The position numbers were made by a program, and so were the translations under genes. Shown here piece after piece: positions 1 through 13,030 of a stretch of 64,000 bases of DNA. The stretch comes from Odontesthes bonariensis (lineage: Eukaryota; Chordata; Actinopteri; Atheriniformes; Atherinopsidae): assembly GCF_027942865.1 (NCBI RefSeq), contig NC_134508.1, positions 32,485,466-32,549,465 of the forward strand. The letters run 5' to 3'. The notes under the pieces were generated by a model, which worked only from the letters and a program-made list of their open reading frames with translations, did no database searches and was not told where the DNA came from. The first letter of the stretch is position 1; each line of letters begins with the position of its first letter.

Positions 1-2164
1 AGCTTTTGCTGTTTACTTGTGACACCAGCAGTGGAGCATTGAAATCAATTTCTTAAGAAAAAATATTTGTGCAACAACATGTAAGTTCCCCATGAGTAAA
101 TATCCATGATAAATTCCTACCAGTCTAATAAAAAGTACCCTTACAAATTTTAACATGATTACCATGGTAGGAAGGAAGAAAATAAAGTTAGGATAACCCA
201 CAAAAATCCAAATAATTTTCAATCAATTTGTAATTTTTGCCATTTCATGTCCGTTTCATGTCCAATAATTAACCCCTTCAAGCCAAAACTGTTATTCAAA
301 TAAGCCTGTCTGGAGAATTGACAAAGAAAAAGTGAGAAAAATTAAATCTTAGTGTTGTGTTATTGTATTTCAGAAGCCTTTTTTACTTAAACTCTTCCAC
401 GACCTCAGAGTTATTTTCTTTTATTTCAAACTTTATTACAGACTCAAAGTCTAGAATTAAAAAACAGATTACATGAAAAACAAAATATACAAATACAACA
501 GTCTACCACAGAGGAGACAACTATGCCGATGTCTCTATAGCTGGATGTCATATAGTACTAAACTGTACATTGTGGTTCACAAATAATGCATTTTATGAGA
601 CACACTTAGGTCTAATGAATGAATGACAATAAACTGGCTTAAGCCACCACAACACTCCAGTCATTTATTGTGAACTTGTGAACTCCTCTGACAATTTTAC
701 AAAATGCTGTATGACTTTGTTCCTTTTTGTAGTTAATTTTGTTTCCTTGTGCATGACAAAATGACAAAGTCATGTCCCCGAATTCAATCATAGATTATGA
801 TAAATCTTTGTTGAAAGAGCTGCCATGAAACTAATGCTGGATTATCTCCAAAACCTCGCATTAAACAACAAGGAAAACAGAGCTCATTTGCTAAAGTAAA
901 TATTGTAATTTATTTACATATTTATCCACTGTTTGTCCATTCATTTTTTTTTCTTTTACTTTACTTTGGGCATTAAATTTTTCAGTACCATTTTACTTTT
1001 CTAACCTTTTTGCCAGGTTAGGCCACAAATCTGGTTAGGTTTGGGCATAAAGCAACATGTTTAGGTTTAAGCAACACAATAACTTGGTCAAGGTTAAAAA
1101 CAGCTTGTTAAAACTTTCATTTCGTGTGACAATGTGGGAGTGACGAGGCTTTTAAGCTAGAAAACAAGAAGACTTTATGTGGCTGGGGATGGGTAACGTT
1201 GTTTCTGGTTTTACAGAATGGCAAAATGCAGAATCCTTTAAACAGGATTAGGTGGAGCACAGACCTGTTTTTGAGGCTTTTATGAATGTCTTTCTGAATT
1301 AAATCCACCAGTTTTCTCGGCTAGCATCATAGAAAAGTTGCGGTAATGGAAAATGGAGGATGCCTGGATTGACATATCTATTTTGTTCTTAACTGGTCTC
1401 TGGATTTAGACCACTGTAGCACATCCTTAAAAGGTTATCTTTCCATTCAGTAAGTAGCAACACGTTTTGTGTTTTAATGAAACAGCACAGAAAGCTGTAG
1501 AAAAAATACTCTTCCCTCTTAGCAAAAGTACAAAGTGAAATGTGATATGAAATTGTTTTAAGGCTAAAGATAAAGAACATGTAGCCTGTCCAGGCAGTCT
1601 AGATGATTGTGTACTGAACTTGTACCCCTCTGGCTTCAGTTTACTTGTACTTGTCACGTTGCCCCAGATCTGTGCAGTTGTCTCTAAATATCACTCGTTC
1701 CCTCCCTTCTGCTTGCACCTTAAATACACCAATTCCCAGTTTTTGTCAGTCAGGTTCCTTTCATCTCACAGAGTTAAAAAAAAAAAGTCTGTGTGCTGTC
1801 TATTTCTGTCTTAGTTTGCCGTCGAGATGGTTTCAGTCATTATGTCACAAGAAATCAATTTGCCGAATCACATTCATAATTTGTATGTTGTAATATTATA
1901 TTTCAAAGCTACATAGCTGTTGAGGTTATGGTGGTGGAAGCTTGTTGAGGACCTAAATGCAGACAGCAGATGGGAGGCAGATAGAAAATGAAATGAAAGT
2001 TTTATTAAGAACGGAAACCAAAAGACTACATTACAAAGACTACATCTGATAAATATAAAACAAAAGCAAGAACAACAACTATGGCAAATCAAAAGAAGAC
2101 TAGAAACAAAAGGACATTTCAAGAATTGACTTATACCATCAGAGAATTAATCCCAGTTCAAACC
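1..2164. other. intergenic, no gene seen
   Basis: AT-rich sequence with no exon-like open frame carrying recognisable protein similarity. Short open frames here are low-complexity and lack splice context. Around 1015-1110 there is a run of GGTTAGG/GGTTTAGG-like words, which may be a decayed repeat, but I could not find its borders. Confidence 0.5.
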
Positions 2165-2511
2165 CATCCATCCATCCATTTTCTATACCCGCTGAATCCG
2201 TCGGTTGGGTCGCGGGGGGGCTGGAGCCTATCCCAGCGGTCAATGGGCGAGAGGCGGGGTACACCCTGGACAGGCCGCCAGTCCATCACAGTGCCACACA
2301 GAGACAAACGAGACAAACAACCAAACACGCTTTCACTCACTCCTAAGGACAATTTAGAGACACCAATTAACCTAACATGCATGTTTTTGGACAGTGGGAG
2401 GAAGCTGGAGTACCCGGAGAGAACCCACGCTTACACGGGGAGAACATGCAAACTCCACACAGAAAGGCCCCAGCTGGGAGTTGAACCTGGAACCTTCTTG
2501 CTGTGAGGCGA
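2165..2511 (-). repeat. LINE-like 3' tail with (GGAT)n end, copy 1
   Basis: Starts on the + strand with a CCATCCATCCATCCATTTTC run, that is, a GGAT-repeat tail read on the - strand. It continues through segments very common in fish genomes: GGCGAGAGGCGGGGTACACC, CAATTTAGAGACACCAATTA, CATGCATGTTTTTGGACAGT and GGGGAGAACATGCAAACTCC. Short 3' tandem repeats of this kind are typical of RTE-like fish LINEs (Rex3/Expander type); that family assignment is inference. The open frame across 2081-2506 is only this repeat. Confidence 0.75.
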
Positions 2512-3826
2512 CCAGTTCAAATCACAGTTTCTCTCATTAGTGCCCCTTGCACTTTTTAAAAAAATTTTTTTACTATGAATAATTTACAAAAATTCAGACT
2601 TTTGGAACATGCAGAATGGAAATCCAGCAACTAGCAGACAGTGGTTTGTTTTAATCCTACTACTTTTCATGTTCTATTTGTTTAAGAAACTCTGCATTTC
2701 AAATGCTACTTTCTCATCACATCTAATTCTATGAAGTAAGCTTCTCATCATCATCTTGTCGTACTGCATTCATGTTATCATTTGATTTAGTAGTCATGAA
2801 AATACCAAATACAGGTTATTTTCAAAATGGTTGTTTACAGGAAAAAAACGGATTGAGCTAATAGCGTGTTGTCATTTAACATAATTTTAGTGATTTAGCT
2901 GTACTTTCTTCTCACGATCTGCATCTTCCAGCCTCAAATGTCTATGTGGCACTTCAATATACCACAAGGACAATCAAGAAATAAAACAAAGACAATCCAT
3001 GTGAGCAAAATCTGGGCAGCAGCTCCAACTATCACTGTATCCCCAAATAGAGAAATAGAGAATCTCATAATAGTTATGAGACAGGGTTGCATGCTGAGCA
3101 TAAGGATTGTCACACAATATATGTTGTTTTTAAGTTAAGATATCCAGTTTTGATTTGACTGTCTCCTTCATTTTCACGTGCTTTGTGACTGTTAAACACA
3201 GAGGGGAATTGTTTGTGGGTGTAAGCCGCAAATGTTTGCCTTCAAGTCAATGTACATGTACAATCACAAGGGAAATTTGGATTAGATTCAGTTAATTGCT
3301 TTTTTTAGTTCTACCCCTGTGGAAAGAATTGTTTATCTCTCCTTTAATTAAGTAAGAAGCTGGAAATGTTGCACTATAATATAAAGATTTTGGGTGAGTT
3401 GAATCTGGTTTGAGGGACGAGGAGGGCGACACTTTGTCATGAAGAGTGGTGGCGACATGAGGGCACAGAGGAAAACACACCAGGCTGAGATTTTAAGGCA
3501 AAATGCAGTGAAGGAGGATTGAGGTCAAAGTAGATAATGACAGCATGAAAGCCCAAAAAGAGGGCATGTCTCAGGGTACTGCGGTACTGACAAAACAAAA
3601 TCATGCTGAACACAGCGTTGACATAACACTCATCAGTATACATCATATCAACACCTGCAACATGTCAGTTGAACAATGACAACATCCAACACACTGAAGA
3701 CAACCAGTCCAAGGACAACAAGATGGAAACAACTTTAGAAATAACCTTAACTAAACTGAAGACACAAAATCAACCTTATATTTTCACACTAAATTGTCTT
3801 GTTGTCCATGGATTAAGATCAACTGA
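2512..3826. other. intergenic, no gene seen
   Basis: AT-rich DNA without supported exons, RNA genes or clear transposon ends. Confidence 0.45.
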
Positions 3827-4034
3827 ATTTTACTCATTCTAAGCTTAATTCTTTAAATATATCGTTATGGCACCACCAATTTTACTCATTCTAAGCTTAA
3901 TTCTTTAAATATATCGTTACGGCACCACCAATTTTACTGATTCTAAGCTTAATTTTTTTAATATATCGTTATGGCCCCACCAGTTTTACTCATTCTAAGC
4001 TTAATTCTTTAAATATATCGTTATGGCACCACCA
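3827..4034. repeat. 52-bp tandem repeat, four copies
   Basis: Four head-to-tail copies of a 52-bp unit. The shared core contains TACTCATTCTAAGCTTAATT, followed by CTTTAAATATATCGTTATGG and CACCACCA. The word TACT(C/G)ATTCTAAGC starts at 3831, 3883, 3935 and 3987, exactly 52 bases apart. Copies differ by a few substitutions (TATGG/TACGG, CACC/CCCC, CTTTAAA/TTTTTAA). It is a minisatellite with no spacers, so it is not a CRISPR. Confidence 0.95.
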
Positions 4035-6440
4035 AGCAACAAAGGCACCAGCTGCACATGCTCTGGAAAACCAAAACAGACCCTGGATTTGAAGAAAGGC
4101 CACGAGAAAAGGTCTGTTGCTCTTTTCATCTGTACAACTCGTGTTTTAGAGGATATGAAATTAAATTTGCAATAGTCGATGGTGGAAAACTGCAGAGATT
4201 TTCAAAGAGATGAAAATGTGTGTCAACAGCCTCAATCTACTGCACAGCTACGGAAATGATGTATATTATGATTTCACTACCTGAATTACCCTCTATGATA
4301 TCACAGCTGCCATTTTTCCTACCTGTGGCATTAATATCAATGTTGACAGTCATGTGTAACTCTACTTCCAAACCTCTCCAGCCTTCAAATACAAAAATCC
4401 TTTCATACATGGAATCTGATAAGACTGTATTTCTACATGTAATTACTCTCATCTCACACACTTGAGAATTTTCTACATTCCCCAACACCTGTTGAACAAT
4501 GTCACACCCATGTACATTTATTTCCTCTGTAGGTTTTTTAGTGCAAATTGTCAGTGTTACTGTTTTAAAGCAATCTCCCTCCTACTGACCTGGTTGAGTT
4601 ATAATGCTCAGTGTGGAGGGTGGGGGATGTTCGGACTGTGATTTCCTGCAGGACTAGTTGTATATTGGCAGACCATGGAAGGCTCATAAATCTGAATCAC
4701 ATTAGCAGACATTTTTAAATGTCACAGTAGGAATGCGAGGGTGTAAATAAAAAAGAAGAATGGCTCAGTTAGATTAATCTCTATCAAGTTCAGTGCCATG
4801 CTTTTGTGCATGCTGGCTTTGCTATGACACTGTCAGACTTACAGTTTGGATGCTTGAATGGAGAAGCGCTGATGTTCGTCTTATTAATGCCCTGTAATGA
4901 GAACCCGAAATTTCTGCTGAGAACTTTTCCTCTGATAACATCCGTATTAATATAAACTCTGATTGATTTGGCCCTTCGGTTGTGTTTTTAGCCATTTCAT
5001 GTCTCTCTTCATCTACAGGGGAACTTCTCCAGGGTAAAAAATAGCCTTTCTATAAAACAAATTAGCTGTATTCCTATAGAGGTGGTAAGTGAATTTAAAA
5101 AGAGCCTCTTGTGTCTTTTAACTGTTTTGTTGCGTAATGTAGTCAGAAGATGGCAGATGGCAAAGAAAGTTGGCCCAAATATGGCCCACGTTAGCAGTTT
5201 TCTTCTGGCCCACGTTTGGCCTCATGAAAGATGTTTTCTTCCCGTCCAGTCTCCGGGATGCTGAACATTTAAGGGGGGGAATTTACATTGCTCCACATTC
5301 AACTTTTTGCCTGTTACAAGTACACAATCTGTCTGCTTGATTAAAGCGATGTAACTAAAGCTAAACAAATCCTCAAAGAAGATGGCTGATCCTTCACATT
5401 GAAAGTCAAATGTGTTTATTGTTTGCATTATTATTATATTACAGTGAAAAAGTTTTTTCATCTCCCATTTAGCACATGAACAAAGAGAAACTGCTTAAGG
5501 CGAGCATAGTAACTTATTTTGGGATGTAGGAATAGTGTAACAACGAGTTACAGGTTATAGGTGTCTTACACCTAAAAGAATATTCTCACATAAAAAGAGA
5601 AGTTAAGAGAAATTATTAACTGTTACAATGGACGCTTTGCCTTTTTTTTTTGCTTTTCCTTTTCTCATTGTGAAAGGATAAAATAGTGAGACCATAAGCA
5701 GATTTGTGTGACTCTGGACTCATTACTACACATTCATGTAGAACACTGGTACTCTGTACTTATTTGCATAGTGTTCCAAATTTGACAGGGTGGTGCTGTC
5801 TAGCAATGAACATGGCGCAGTTGTGTAAAACCGGGTAAAAATATTGCTAAACAATCAGAAATCCAGAACTGCCCACAACCTGATATAATATGATCTTAAT
5901 TGTTCTGCTAAGCGTTAACTGTAGCATTTTATAAATAATTAGAACTTGTCAAACCTCTGAACACACATCAAATGCAGTAAACACAACAACTTAAAAGGCA
6001 TGAACATCAAGCAACACTGCGAAATGAAATGTCAATGCCTGATCAAAATCTACTGGTAGCTAGCATAAGCATCACAGAAAGAAGCACATCCTTGTTTTAC
6101 TCAAAACTGGTTGATGTTCTCTCTTCCAACAAAGACTGTGAAGTTGATGTAACACATAGTTTTGTTCAGATGCCATCTTTTAGTTCCCCTTGCTCTGAGG
6201 CTGTTTTTTGCTTGCATTACCCTAAATTCTCACGTAAAAAAATAACAAGCACTTTATAGATTATAACAAATCTTTGGCAAAAGAGTGAATCATAAAACCC
6301 ACTGAAATTATCTTTGTGAAATTAATACTCTGAAGTATTTTGAATACATTTTGTAGTTTAATAACTGGACTGAAATCCAATTTTGCACAATACCGGCTCA
6401 TTAATTGGCAGATCTTGCACTTAACATTCAGTTTCTCCCA
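4035..6440. other. intergenic, no gene seen
   Basis: No exon structure recognised. The sequence is AT-rich with short unremarkable open frames. Confidence 0.45.
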
Positions 6441-6448
6441 GTCTTATT

Positions 6449-6815
6449 CAGGGATGCACTGATACCACATTTTTTAAAACCAAGTACAAGTACAAGTACT
6501 TAGCTTTTAGTACTTGCTGATACAGAGTACCAATATGAGTACTAATCAAGTCCATTACAGTTCTTACAATTAAACACATTTTCTTTTCTTTGGGCCTATT
6601 CAACTCAAATACAACTGCACTTTGTTTATTTTAGTAATATAAAACTACTCTTAGTGCAACATACTGTTTTAACATTTTAACTTTCACAAACACGTTGCAG
6701 GAACATTAATCTCCTGTCACACTGGTATCGGTTCTATATATCGGAACACTTTAATGAATACTAAGTACGAATACACGCACATGCTATCGGTACTGATACC
6801 GATAGTGCATCCCTT
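6449..6815. mobile_element. non-autonomous hAT-type element, 367 bp
   Basis: The left end reads CAGGGATGCACTGATACC. The right end, inverted, reads AAGGGATGCACTATCGGTAT, sharing AGGGATGCAC. The element is flanked by an 8-bp near-duplication, GTCTTATT (6441-6448) and GTCTGATT (6816-6823), with one mismatch. CAGGG...-type ends with 8-bp target-site duplications are the hallmark of hAT transposons. The interior has no transposase frame and is rich in GTAC words, so this is a MITE-like relic. Confidence 0.8.
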
Positions 6816-6823
6816 GTCTGATT

Positions 6824-8994
6824 CATTCTCTCTCTCTCCTTACCCTTTCTCCATCCCTTACCTTATCTACCAAGTTTGACTGTTTTTAGGCAGGCATATT
6901 AAAACCTAAACAGGCAGCACAAGTTGGAGACACAGGAACATTCTCTATAACAAGATGCCAAACATCAAGGGGCAGAAGTTAACAATGTTCAACGCTCAAC
7001 TTTTTGACCGTTGTTGTATAAATGTTGGCTAGCACAAACTGGTTAGTCAACATTTTATCTGTTTGTTGTCCTCTAAAATGTCATTTTGGAGATTAGTTCC
7101 TGTTTCTGTGGGGAAAACAAAGACTTTCATCATCGTTACTTGAACATTAAATGTTCTGAACTCACATGATGCCAAGTAGCTTCAGCATTGTCAACCTAAG
7201 CAGGGGTTTAATCAGTTAGAGTGGGTTAAGTCATTGATAATGCTGTTGATTTCCTGTTATGAAATGTCTGATATGAAAAATGTTTATTCCAAATACAGGG
7301 CAGGCAAAGAACTGGTGGCCATCTAAATAGGTGGAGATTAATGATGGGTCTTTCTTTCTGGCACATTTTTTGTTTTTATTTATTTATCTATTTTCTATTT
7401 TTCTTTTTTGGCTGAGCAACTTTGATAATTAGATGTGCTTGTTTAATAGAAGTATGTTTTGGGTAACAAACATACCACTTTTAATTAGTTTAATAAATAT
7501 CACACTGTCCTGTTGACATTGAATTTGTTGCTGCAGCTCTCCTGCCCTTCATTTAGATTGACACAATAATATCATTATACCTGGAACTCGGAGTGGAAAG
7601 CTGCTGTCTAAAGACAAGAGTTGTTTAAATGCCACCCAACATGCTACATGAAATAATCCCCACACTGGATTTAGACACACATGTAAGGGAGAATACACAC
7701 ACCGTCACCTTGTTGACCAAATGCTAAACACTGCAAATGATGTACTGAGCCAACTACAACCATATGGTGCTTTCTGTTTACTGTTGTCTATGCTGCAGTG
7801 ATGACAAGCCAGAGTATGACCACTGACTTAAGAGAGTGTGAGACGAACGGAGAGATGGTTTGGAGAAAAAGGCGAAACTTGACTGAAGCAAAAGCTGAAA
7901 CAAGCCAGGAAAAAAAGACACAAGTCATGGCAGTCAAGTGAGTGACTGACTTGTGGACAAACAGCCTCTTAGCTTTGTATTTCTCTATTACACCCCTGCA
8001 TTGCAGCACTCCCTGCAGGAGCTGAGAGAGGTGCAGTGTTTCCCACATCCCCTTCTGCTGTCTCAGAGGAGACAAGTCATCTCAACCAAAAGCTCCCGGC
8101 ACAGTTCAGCACAGGCGCTCGCTAGCTGCAGTTGGTCTCCTTCACTGTAGTCGTGTGTTGCTCGACCTCCAAACGCACCACAATACTCAAGGCTGAACTC
8201 ATCCTATGTGAATAGGATAGTACAGAAATAGGGAAAAGTTTATGAATTCATAGATGTTCCTGAGAAATGATGACTGTGTCCCACAATGCACTGGGATTCC
8301 AAGTGAACCAGTTGTACTGTTGGCTACTGTAACTAATTTACTTTTGTTTTCTTTCAAGTGGGGTTTTCTAATTGGGGAGAACTTCTAATGTGAGAGCTAA
8401 GCTAATGGCTACCCTGAAAAGGCTACCTGGAGGAGTGAATTTTTTTCATCTAAAACAAGTCTAGTATAATAACAGTTTGAGCGATTGCTGAATACTGAAT
8501 ATGGTGGTAACATCCTTTTTGTTAGCGTCATTGCATGCCAGCGGCTGGGCCATTTGTCCTGCCACTAACCACCTCCAAACTGTGTTTCTGCTCTCAATCA
8601 GAGCATTTTGCACACAAGCAGGCACTTTTTGAGTGAGGACAGAGTTTTTTGAGGGTGAGCAGTATGATACACGAGCATGAAATCAATGCAAACCTGCTCA
8701 CTAATAGAAAAAAAATCTGCTCCTAATTTGAGATGGTAATATACCACCATAGCTTTGCTGCTTAATTTTTTGACGTTATTTGAATTCCAAAGACATTTCA
8801 TTCAAACAAAATGTGAAATTCTAGTTGTTTTGATTTAAATAAAAGAGTAAAAATGCTATAACACAGTCTCATGGCAGGTATATTCATCACAAAATGTAGT
8901 ATACAGATTCTCGTTATGGGGGGGGGGTATAGTTTCAATACATTAAAGGAGATGTCATGTGAGGTCTTTGAAATAAATCTTTTTTCTACAGAAA
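6824..8994. other. intergenic, no gene seen
   Basis: AT-rich sequence. Open frames at about 7788-8150 on both strands have no recognisable motifs or splice context. Confidence 0.45.
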
Positions 8995-9040
8995 ACACTG
9001 TAGATGGAGTAGAAAACTAGTCCTACTCCATCTACAGTGT
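8995..9040. repeat. perfect 18-bp inverted repeat (hairpin)
   Basis: ACACTGTAGATGGAGTAG at 8995-9012 is followed by a 10-base spacer, AAAACTAGTC, and then the exact reverse complement CTACTCCATCTACAGTGT at 9023-9040. Either strand could fold into an 18-bp stem with a 10-base loop. I see no transposon ends or duplications just outside it. Confidence 0.95.
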
Positions 9041-10100
9041 CACAAATGCAGTTCAGGCACAACTAGAACTCATTACGTTTTTTAAAAAAAGGACATTTGT
9101 GCTCATCTACAAGAATGCCGTGTTTTTCTTGTGCACATTTCACATTTTATCGTGTCATTATGTAGCTTACTGAGGCATTTAACCTCAATCTTGTGCGTTT
9201 TGTATGAAGCCGCTCCTAAATATTTAAACATTGTAGGCTGTGACACCATCGGTAAATGCATTCAGCAGATGAAAACATGGAAGATGAATGTCTCTGGGCA
9301 CAACTTTGCAGTGCCCTGATGAGAAATGAAAAAAGAGGGACGTGCTCTGTGATGCAGCAGTTTTATATGAGATTTCTGCCCTCCTCTGGCAGAAGCGGTT
9401 AATTGCACTGTAACCTGAAATGAGACAGCCGCCTTTAACAGGCGTCTGCCAACTGTCAGCTAAACCTGAGCACACAGAGTGGTATTTCCCCAAGGAGAGT
9501 CCTGAAGGAAGGGGTTTTTTGAGTAAGACAAGGGGAAAAGACAGAATGCTGGAATTGAAAAGGGCTCAAATTTGTTCAAAGGTAACAAGATAAAGGGCAC
9601 TGGGCAGAAATGATACAAGGCCGAACTATGAGGACACACAACTGTATCTACCTTGTATGGTCAGTTCTACATTTCTCAGGCACACATCACATGATGACAT
9701 TTCATGATGTAACTGTTTTACACTGTGTGCTATGTTGTAAAAGGAGAAGATGTTTTGCAATCTGGTCACTTCTAGTCATCACTGATGAGTCTCCAGAGAG
9801 ATCAGCAAATAGCAGACAAGTTGGCATAATCTTTCTTTTTTCCAGTTCACTCTGAATCCTTTAACAATGATTCATCTCCCCTGGGGGATTACATCACATT
9901 TCTGAGATCAATTGTGAAGATCCAATTAATTCTATGAGTTCTGCACAATACCATTTGTGTAGCTGATGCAATACAGTCAGCAGAGCCTAAAGAGTTTGCC
10001 AACCATCCTGCTGCGTACCTTGCTTGTTTTCCTCTCTTATGTGACTGTATTCAGATGCCCCTCACCCCCAAGCTTGTGCTTATTGATCTTTTACAACTGC
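9041..10100. other. intergenic, no gene seen
   Basis: No supported exons. Short open frames at 9131-9319, 9224-9493 and 9610-9855 have no recognisable domains. Confidence 0.4.
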
Positions 10101-10139
10101 ACTCCAATACTAGACGAAAGTGGTGTGCTGCAATCAGCT

Positions 10140-10491
10140 GTGTGAGCAGCATCACAAATGAGGTTGGGGGAAAGAAAGATGGATGGAGAGAAAGAGGTTC
10201 CGTGCGTGAGTACATTGAGAGAGAGACGGAGTGGAAGTTGGGAGCTGCGTGATGGGAGGGTGGAAAATGGGGGAGATGGTGAGCATTGGAAAGAGGAGGA
10301 GGAGGAGGAGGAGGAGGGGGGGGGGGGGGGGGGGGGTTGTGTAGTGCTGCAGTGGAGAGAAGTGAGAGGAGACTGCAGTCTCTGCTTATGGGAGAGATCA
10401 GACTATGTTACCACAGCTCTGAGGGACTGTACCCCAAACACTTATTGATGTTGGATGGGCCACCTCACAGGGGGAATACCACATCTGACTG
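10140..10491 (+). promoter_or_regulatory. possible 5' non-coding exon/promoter area of syt2
   Basis: A purine-rich block of GA and GGA words is followed by CATCTGACTG, with a strong donor-like GTGAGT at about 10,492. The first coding exon of syt2 starts behind a 3' splice site at about 15,545, so at least one upstream non-coding exon must exist. This block is the best candidate I see. There is no direct evidence of transcription and no clear TATA box. Confidence 0.25.
10292..10336 (+). repeat. (GGA)n followed by a 21-base G run
   Basis: GAG/GGA triplets run directly into an uninterrupted G tract at 10,316-10,336. The strand could form G-quadruplexes, and the tract is a likely site of length polymorphism or assembly error. 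The triplet produces long but meaningless Glu/Gly-rich open frames. Confidence 0.95.
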
Positions 10492-10495
10492 GTGA

Positions 10496-11946
10496 GTTCT
10501 GTTTTAATTACCTTTGTAGATTTACATACAGTTAAGTTGCATGGATTTGTTAAAAATGCACAAGAATATTGCTATCTTCGAGGATCGTCTCTGCATTTTC
10601 AAACAAGATGAGCCATCACAAACTGCTCTAGTTCGACTATTTTCGCTGTTGTTGAGGAATACTTGTTAATGAGGACGTCTCAGCCTTTTTTTTCTTTCTG
10701 TGGCTGACTGACGCTGGCAAGTGATGGGCTGCAGAAATCAAAGACAAATAAGGACTGTGTGCTAATGGCACAGCGGTAAAAGGTAGAGAAAAAAAGAGGA
10801 GGGGAAGGCACGTTTCAGTGTTGTAGCTGCTCCCGGAATGCAAGCAAAAAGCACAAGGTTTAAGTTATGGAAGTTAGAGTGCCGAGTTGTTCCCACACTA
10901 GATCAATAATTCAGGTAGTGTAGTGTACCTGCCTACATCCCTTGATCCTTTTCATTTTAGCTGCTGACATGGTTCATGTCAGAGGTTATACTGGAGGAAT
11001 CCCTGCTATATCTATAAAGAGAATAAAACTTTATTCACAACCATAATCTGTCACAGCTCAGTGGTAGCAGCATGCATTCCCACTGTTCCCATGCCCACTT
11101 CTTCGGCTGTGCGATGACGCTGGTGTGGAACCAGGTGCTTATTTGACAGGCTGGTCACCACAGCTATAGACAGGTTGAGGGCAATTCTGGATTGCTGATA
11201 GAAACTGTCAGGATTGCTTAGCAACAATGATCTGTGGGCCCACAGCACACAGGCCGTCACTGTACAAAGCGTTTTGCATTTGACCTCAGATTCTAGCTCA
11301 CATGGTAAGAAAGGATGACACATTTTGGCAATGCAATACTTATTGATCTGTGGCTTGTAAATCAATGAAGATAAAGTCACATCATGATTGTGTTCACCAC
11401 ATGTGGATGGTTCACTTTAATTTTTTTGATAACCTCATACACACTGTGCACTTTACACTAAAGTAGACAGATTCCCTGTGCCATAACCTCTGGTGTTAGC
11501 CCCACTCTCAGTTGTTTTTCGTGCTCCTTGTAAGAGTAAACAGAACCAGTCTTTAACTTAGGACACATTCCTTCTGTAGGCACTTTACAAATTGCTGAAA
11601 TGACGCACACACCCACATCAACACACCACCACTGGTAAACAACTGGTTTAGTCTTTTATGACTCATTGTTTGGTTCATTATTTGAAATGCTATTTTTTCA
11701 TTAGATTACTTTACTTTTACACATAACTTGCATTACAACAGAAGCTGTGGTAATGAACCTCCTGAATTAAACAGAAAAAATCTGATTATACTGTGTATTC
11801 TCTCTGTTCACTTTACAATTGATTAATTCAATAACTTTTTCAGTCAAAATATGTATCTCGTTTGAATTCTTCATCCAAAAAATAAAATAGGAGGAGACAT
11901 TATGGCTCCAGAATAACTTTAGAATTATTTTTAGGAATGTGTGACA
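10496..11946. other. non-coding, possibly syt2 intron 1
   Basis: No recognised exons. If the donor at about 10,492 is real, this stretch lies inside the first syt2 intron. An open frame at 11,051-11,380 on the minus strand shows no known domain. Confidence 0.4.
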
Positions 11947-11954
11947 CTTATGAG

Positions 11955-12340
11955 CAGGGCCGCTGACAGGTTTGGCTGGGCCCGGGATGAATGCCCCCCC
12001 CCCCAGTCTAAACGAAAGTTACAGGCTACCCCAAAACGTCACGTTTATAACCCATTCGTTACATTCAACTCTATCTAAATGGCAATTTCACACGTTGCCT
12101 TGTCTATACTGGCTTATTTTAAACAAAATAAGGTTAAACCAGAGCCGTGTTACACTGGCTGTCATTCAGCTGACCAGGGATGATTCTCAAATCAATTCAG
12201 CCTGATTGGCGTGCATGCCTGAAACATTTGGACATATTTGCGGACTAATGCGCATATTCCTTTTTTTTTTTTTTTGGGCCCCCCCCCATTCCTGGGCCCG
12301 GGACAAAATACCCGTTTGTCCCCCCCTATCGGCGGGCCTG
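11955..12340. mobile_element. non-autonomous hAT-type element, 386 bp
   Basis: The left end is CAGGGCCGCTGACAGG. The right end, inverted, is CAGGCCCGCCGATAGGGG. A perfect 8-bp target-site duplication, CTTATGAG, lies at 11,947-11,954 and 12,341-12,348. Subterminal parts carry C runs and GGGCCCGGGA words on both sides. No transposase frame is present. The CAG...CTG ends and 8-bp duplication identify the hAT superfamily. Confidence 0.9.
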
Positions 12341-12348
12341 CTTATGAG

Positions 12349-13030
12349 GAGGAATCTAAATCATATTGTTCAGTAAGACAATTAGCAATATGTATCATAC
12401 TGCAGCAAATTTGTTTTTGCTTTGCCCTTTGGGTTAATTTTTAGGAAAATTTTGTTTTCTGTAGGAAATGTTTATGCTTTAATTCTGATTTAATTAAAGG
12501 TGAAATGATGCTGCCAGATTTTTGGAGTTATCTGAAGCCCTTGATTTGTTTTGCCACAAAACAACAACCCTCATTTAGAGAGAAGAACATCAGCACCTTC
12601 GTGCTCAGCTGGAAATTGAAATGGTATGACGCTGTCACATGCTGACATGCACAGTGAGAATGAATAATATAATGCCCACTGGAGGCTGGAAGGCAAATTG
12701 ATTTTGTCAGCTGTTGAGATATACTGTAGCAGATAGACCATTGTGAGGAGATGCTTCTTTTTTTTGTTGTCTCTGAATGATTTAGACAGCAGCCTCATTG
12801 TTTGTCAGACCTCACGACTTAGTTTACCTCCATCTATCTCTGGCTATCATCTATCATCTATCGCTGACTAAATAATGGATTAGTCCATAGAATGTTGAAA
12901 TATTGTCCCACATGGTTTCTAAACTCCTAAAGTTTGAAATGAATCATTATTTTGTTTTTAATTTGTTATATAAATATTTTTCCCCATCACAAAAGACAAA
13001 AGGTAAAAATGCTTCACATTCTTACTCGTA
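12349..13030. other. non-coding, no gene seen
   Basis: AT-rich with no recognised exon. An open frame at 12,571-12,798 on the minus strand has no known motif. Confidence 0.4.

Noticed and set aside
2081..2506. 141-codon open frame
   Set aside because: It runs almost entirely through the LINE-like tail repeat.
3827..4034. Regular direct repeats resembling a CRISPR array
   Set aside because: The copies are contiguous without unique spacers, the unit is 52 bp, and the sequence is from an animal genome.
10158..10495. Glu/Gly-rich open frames
   Set aside because: Generated by the GGA triplet and G run; no homology and no stop pressure.
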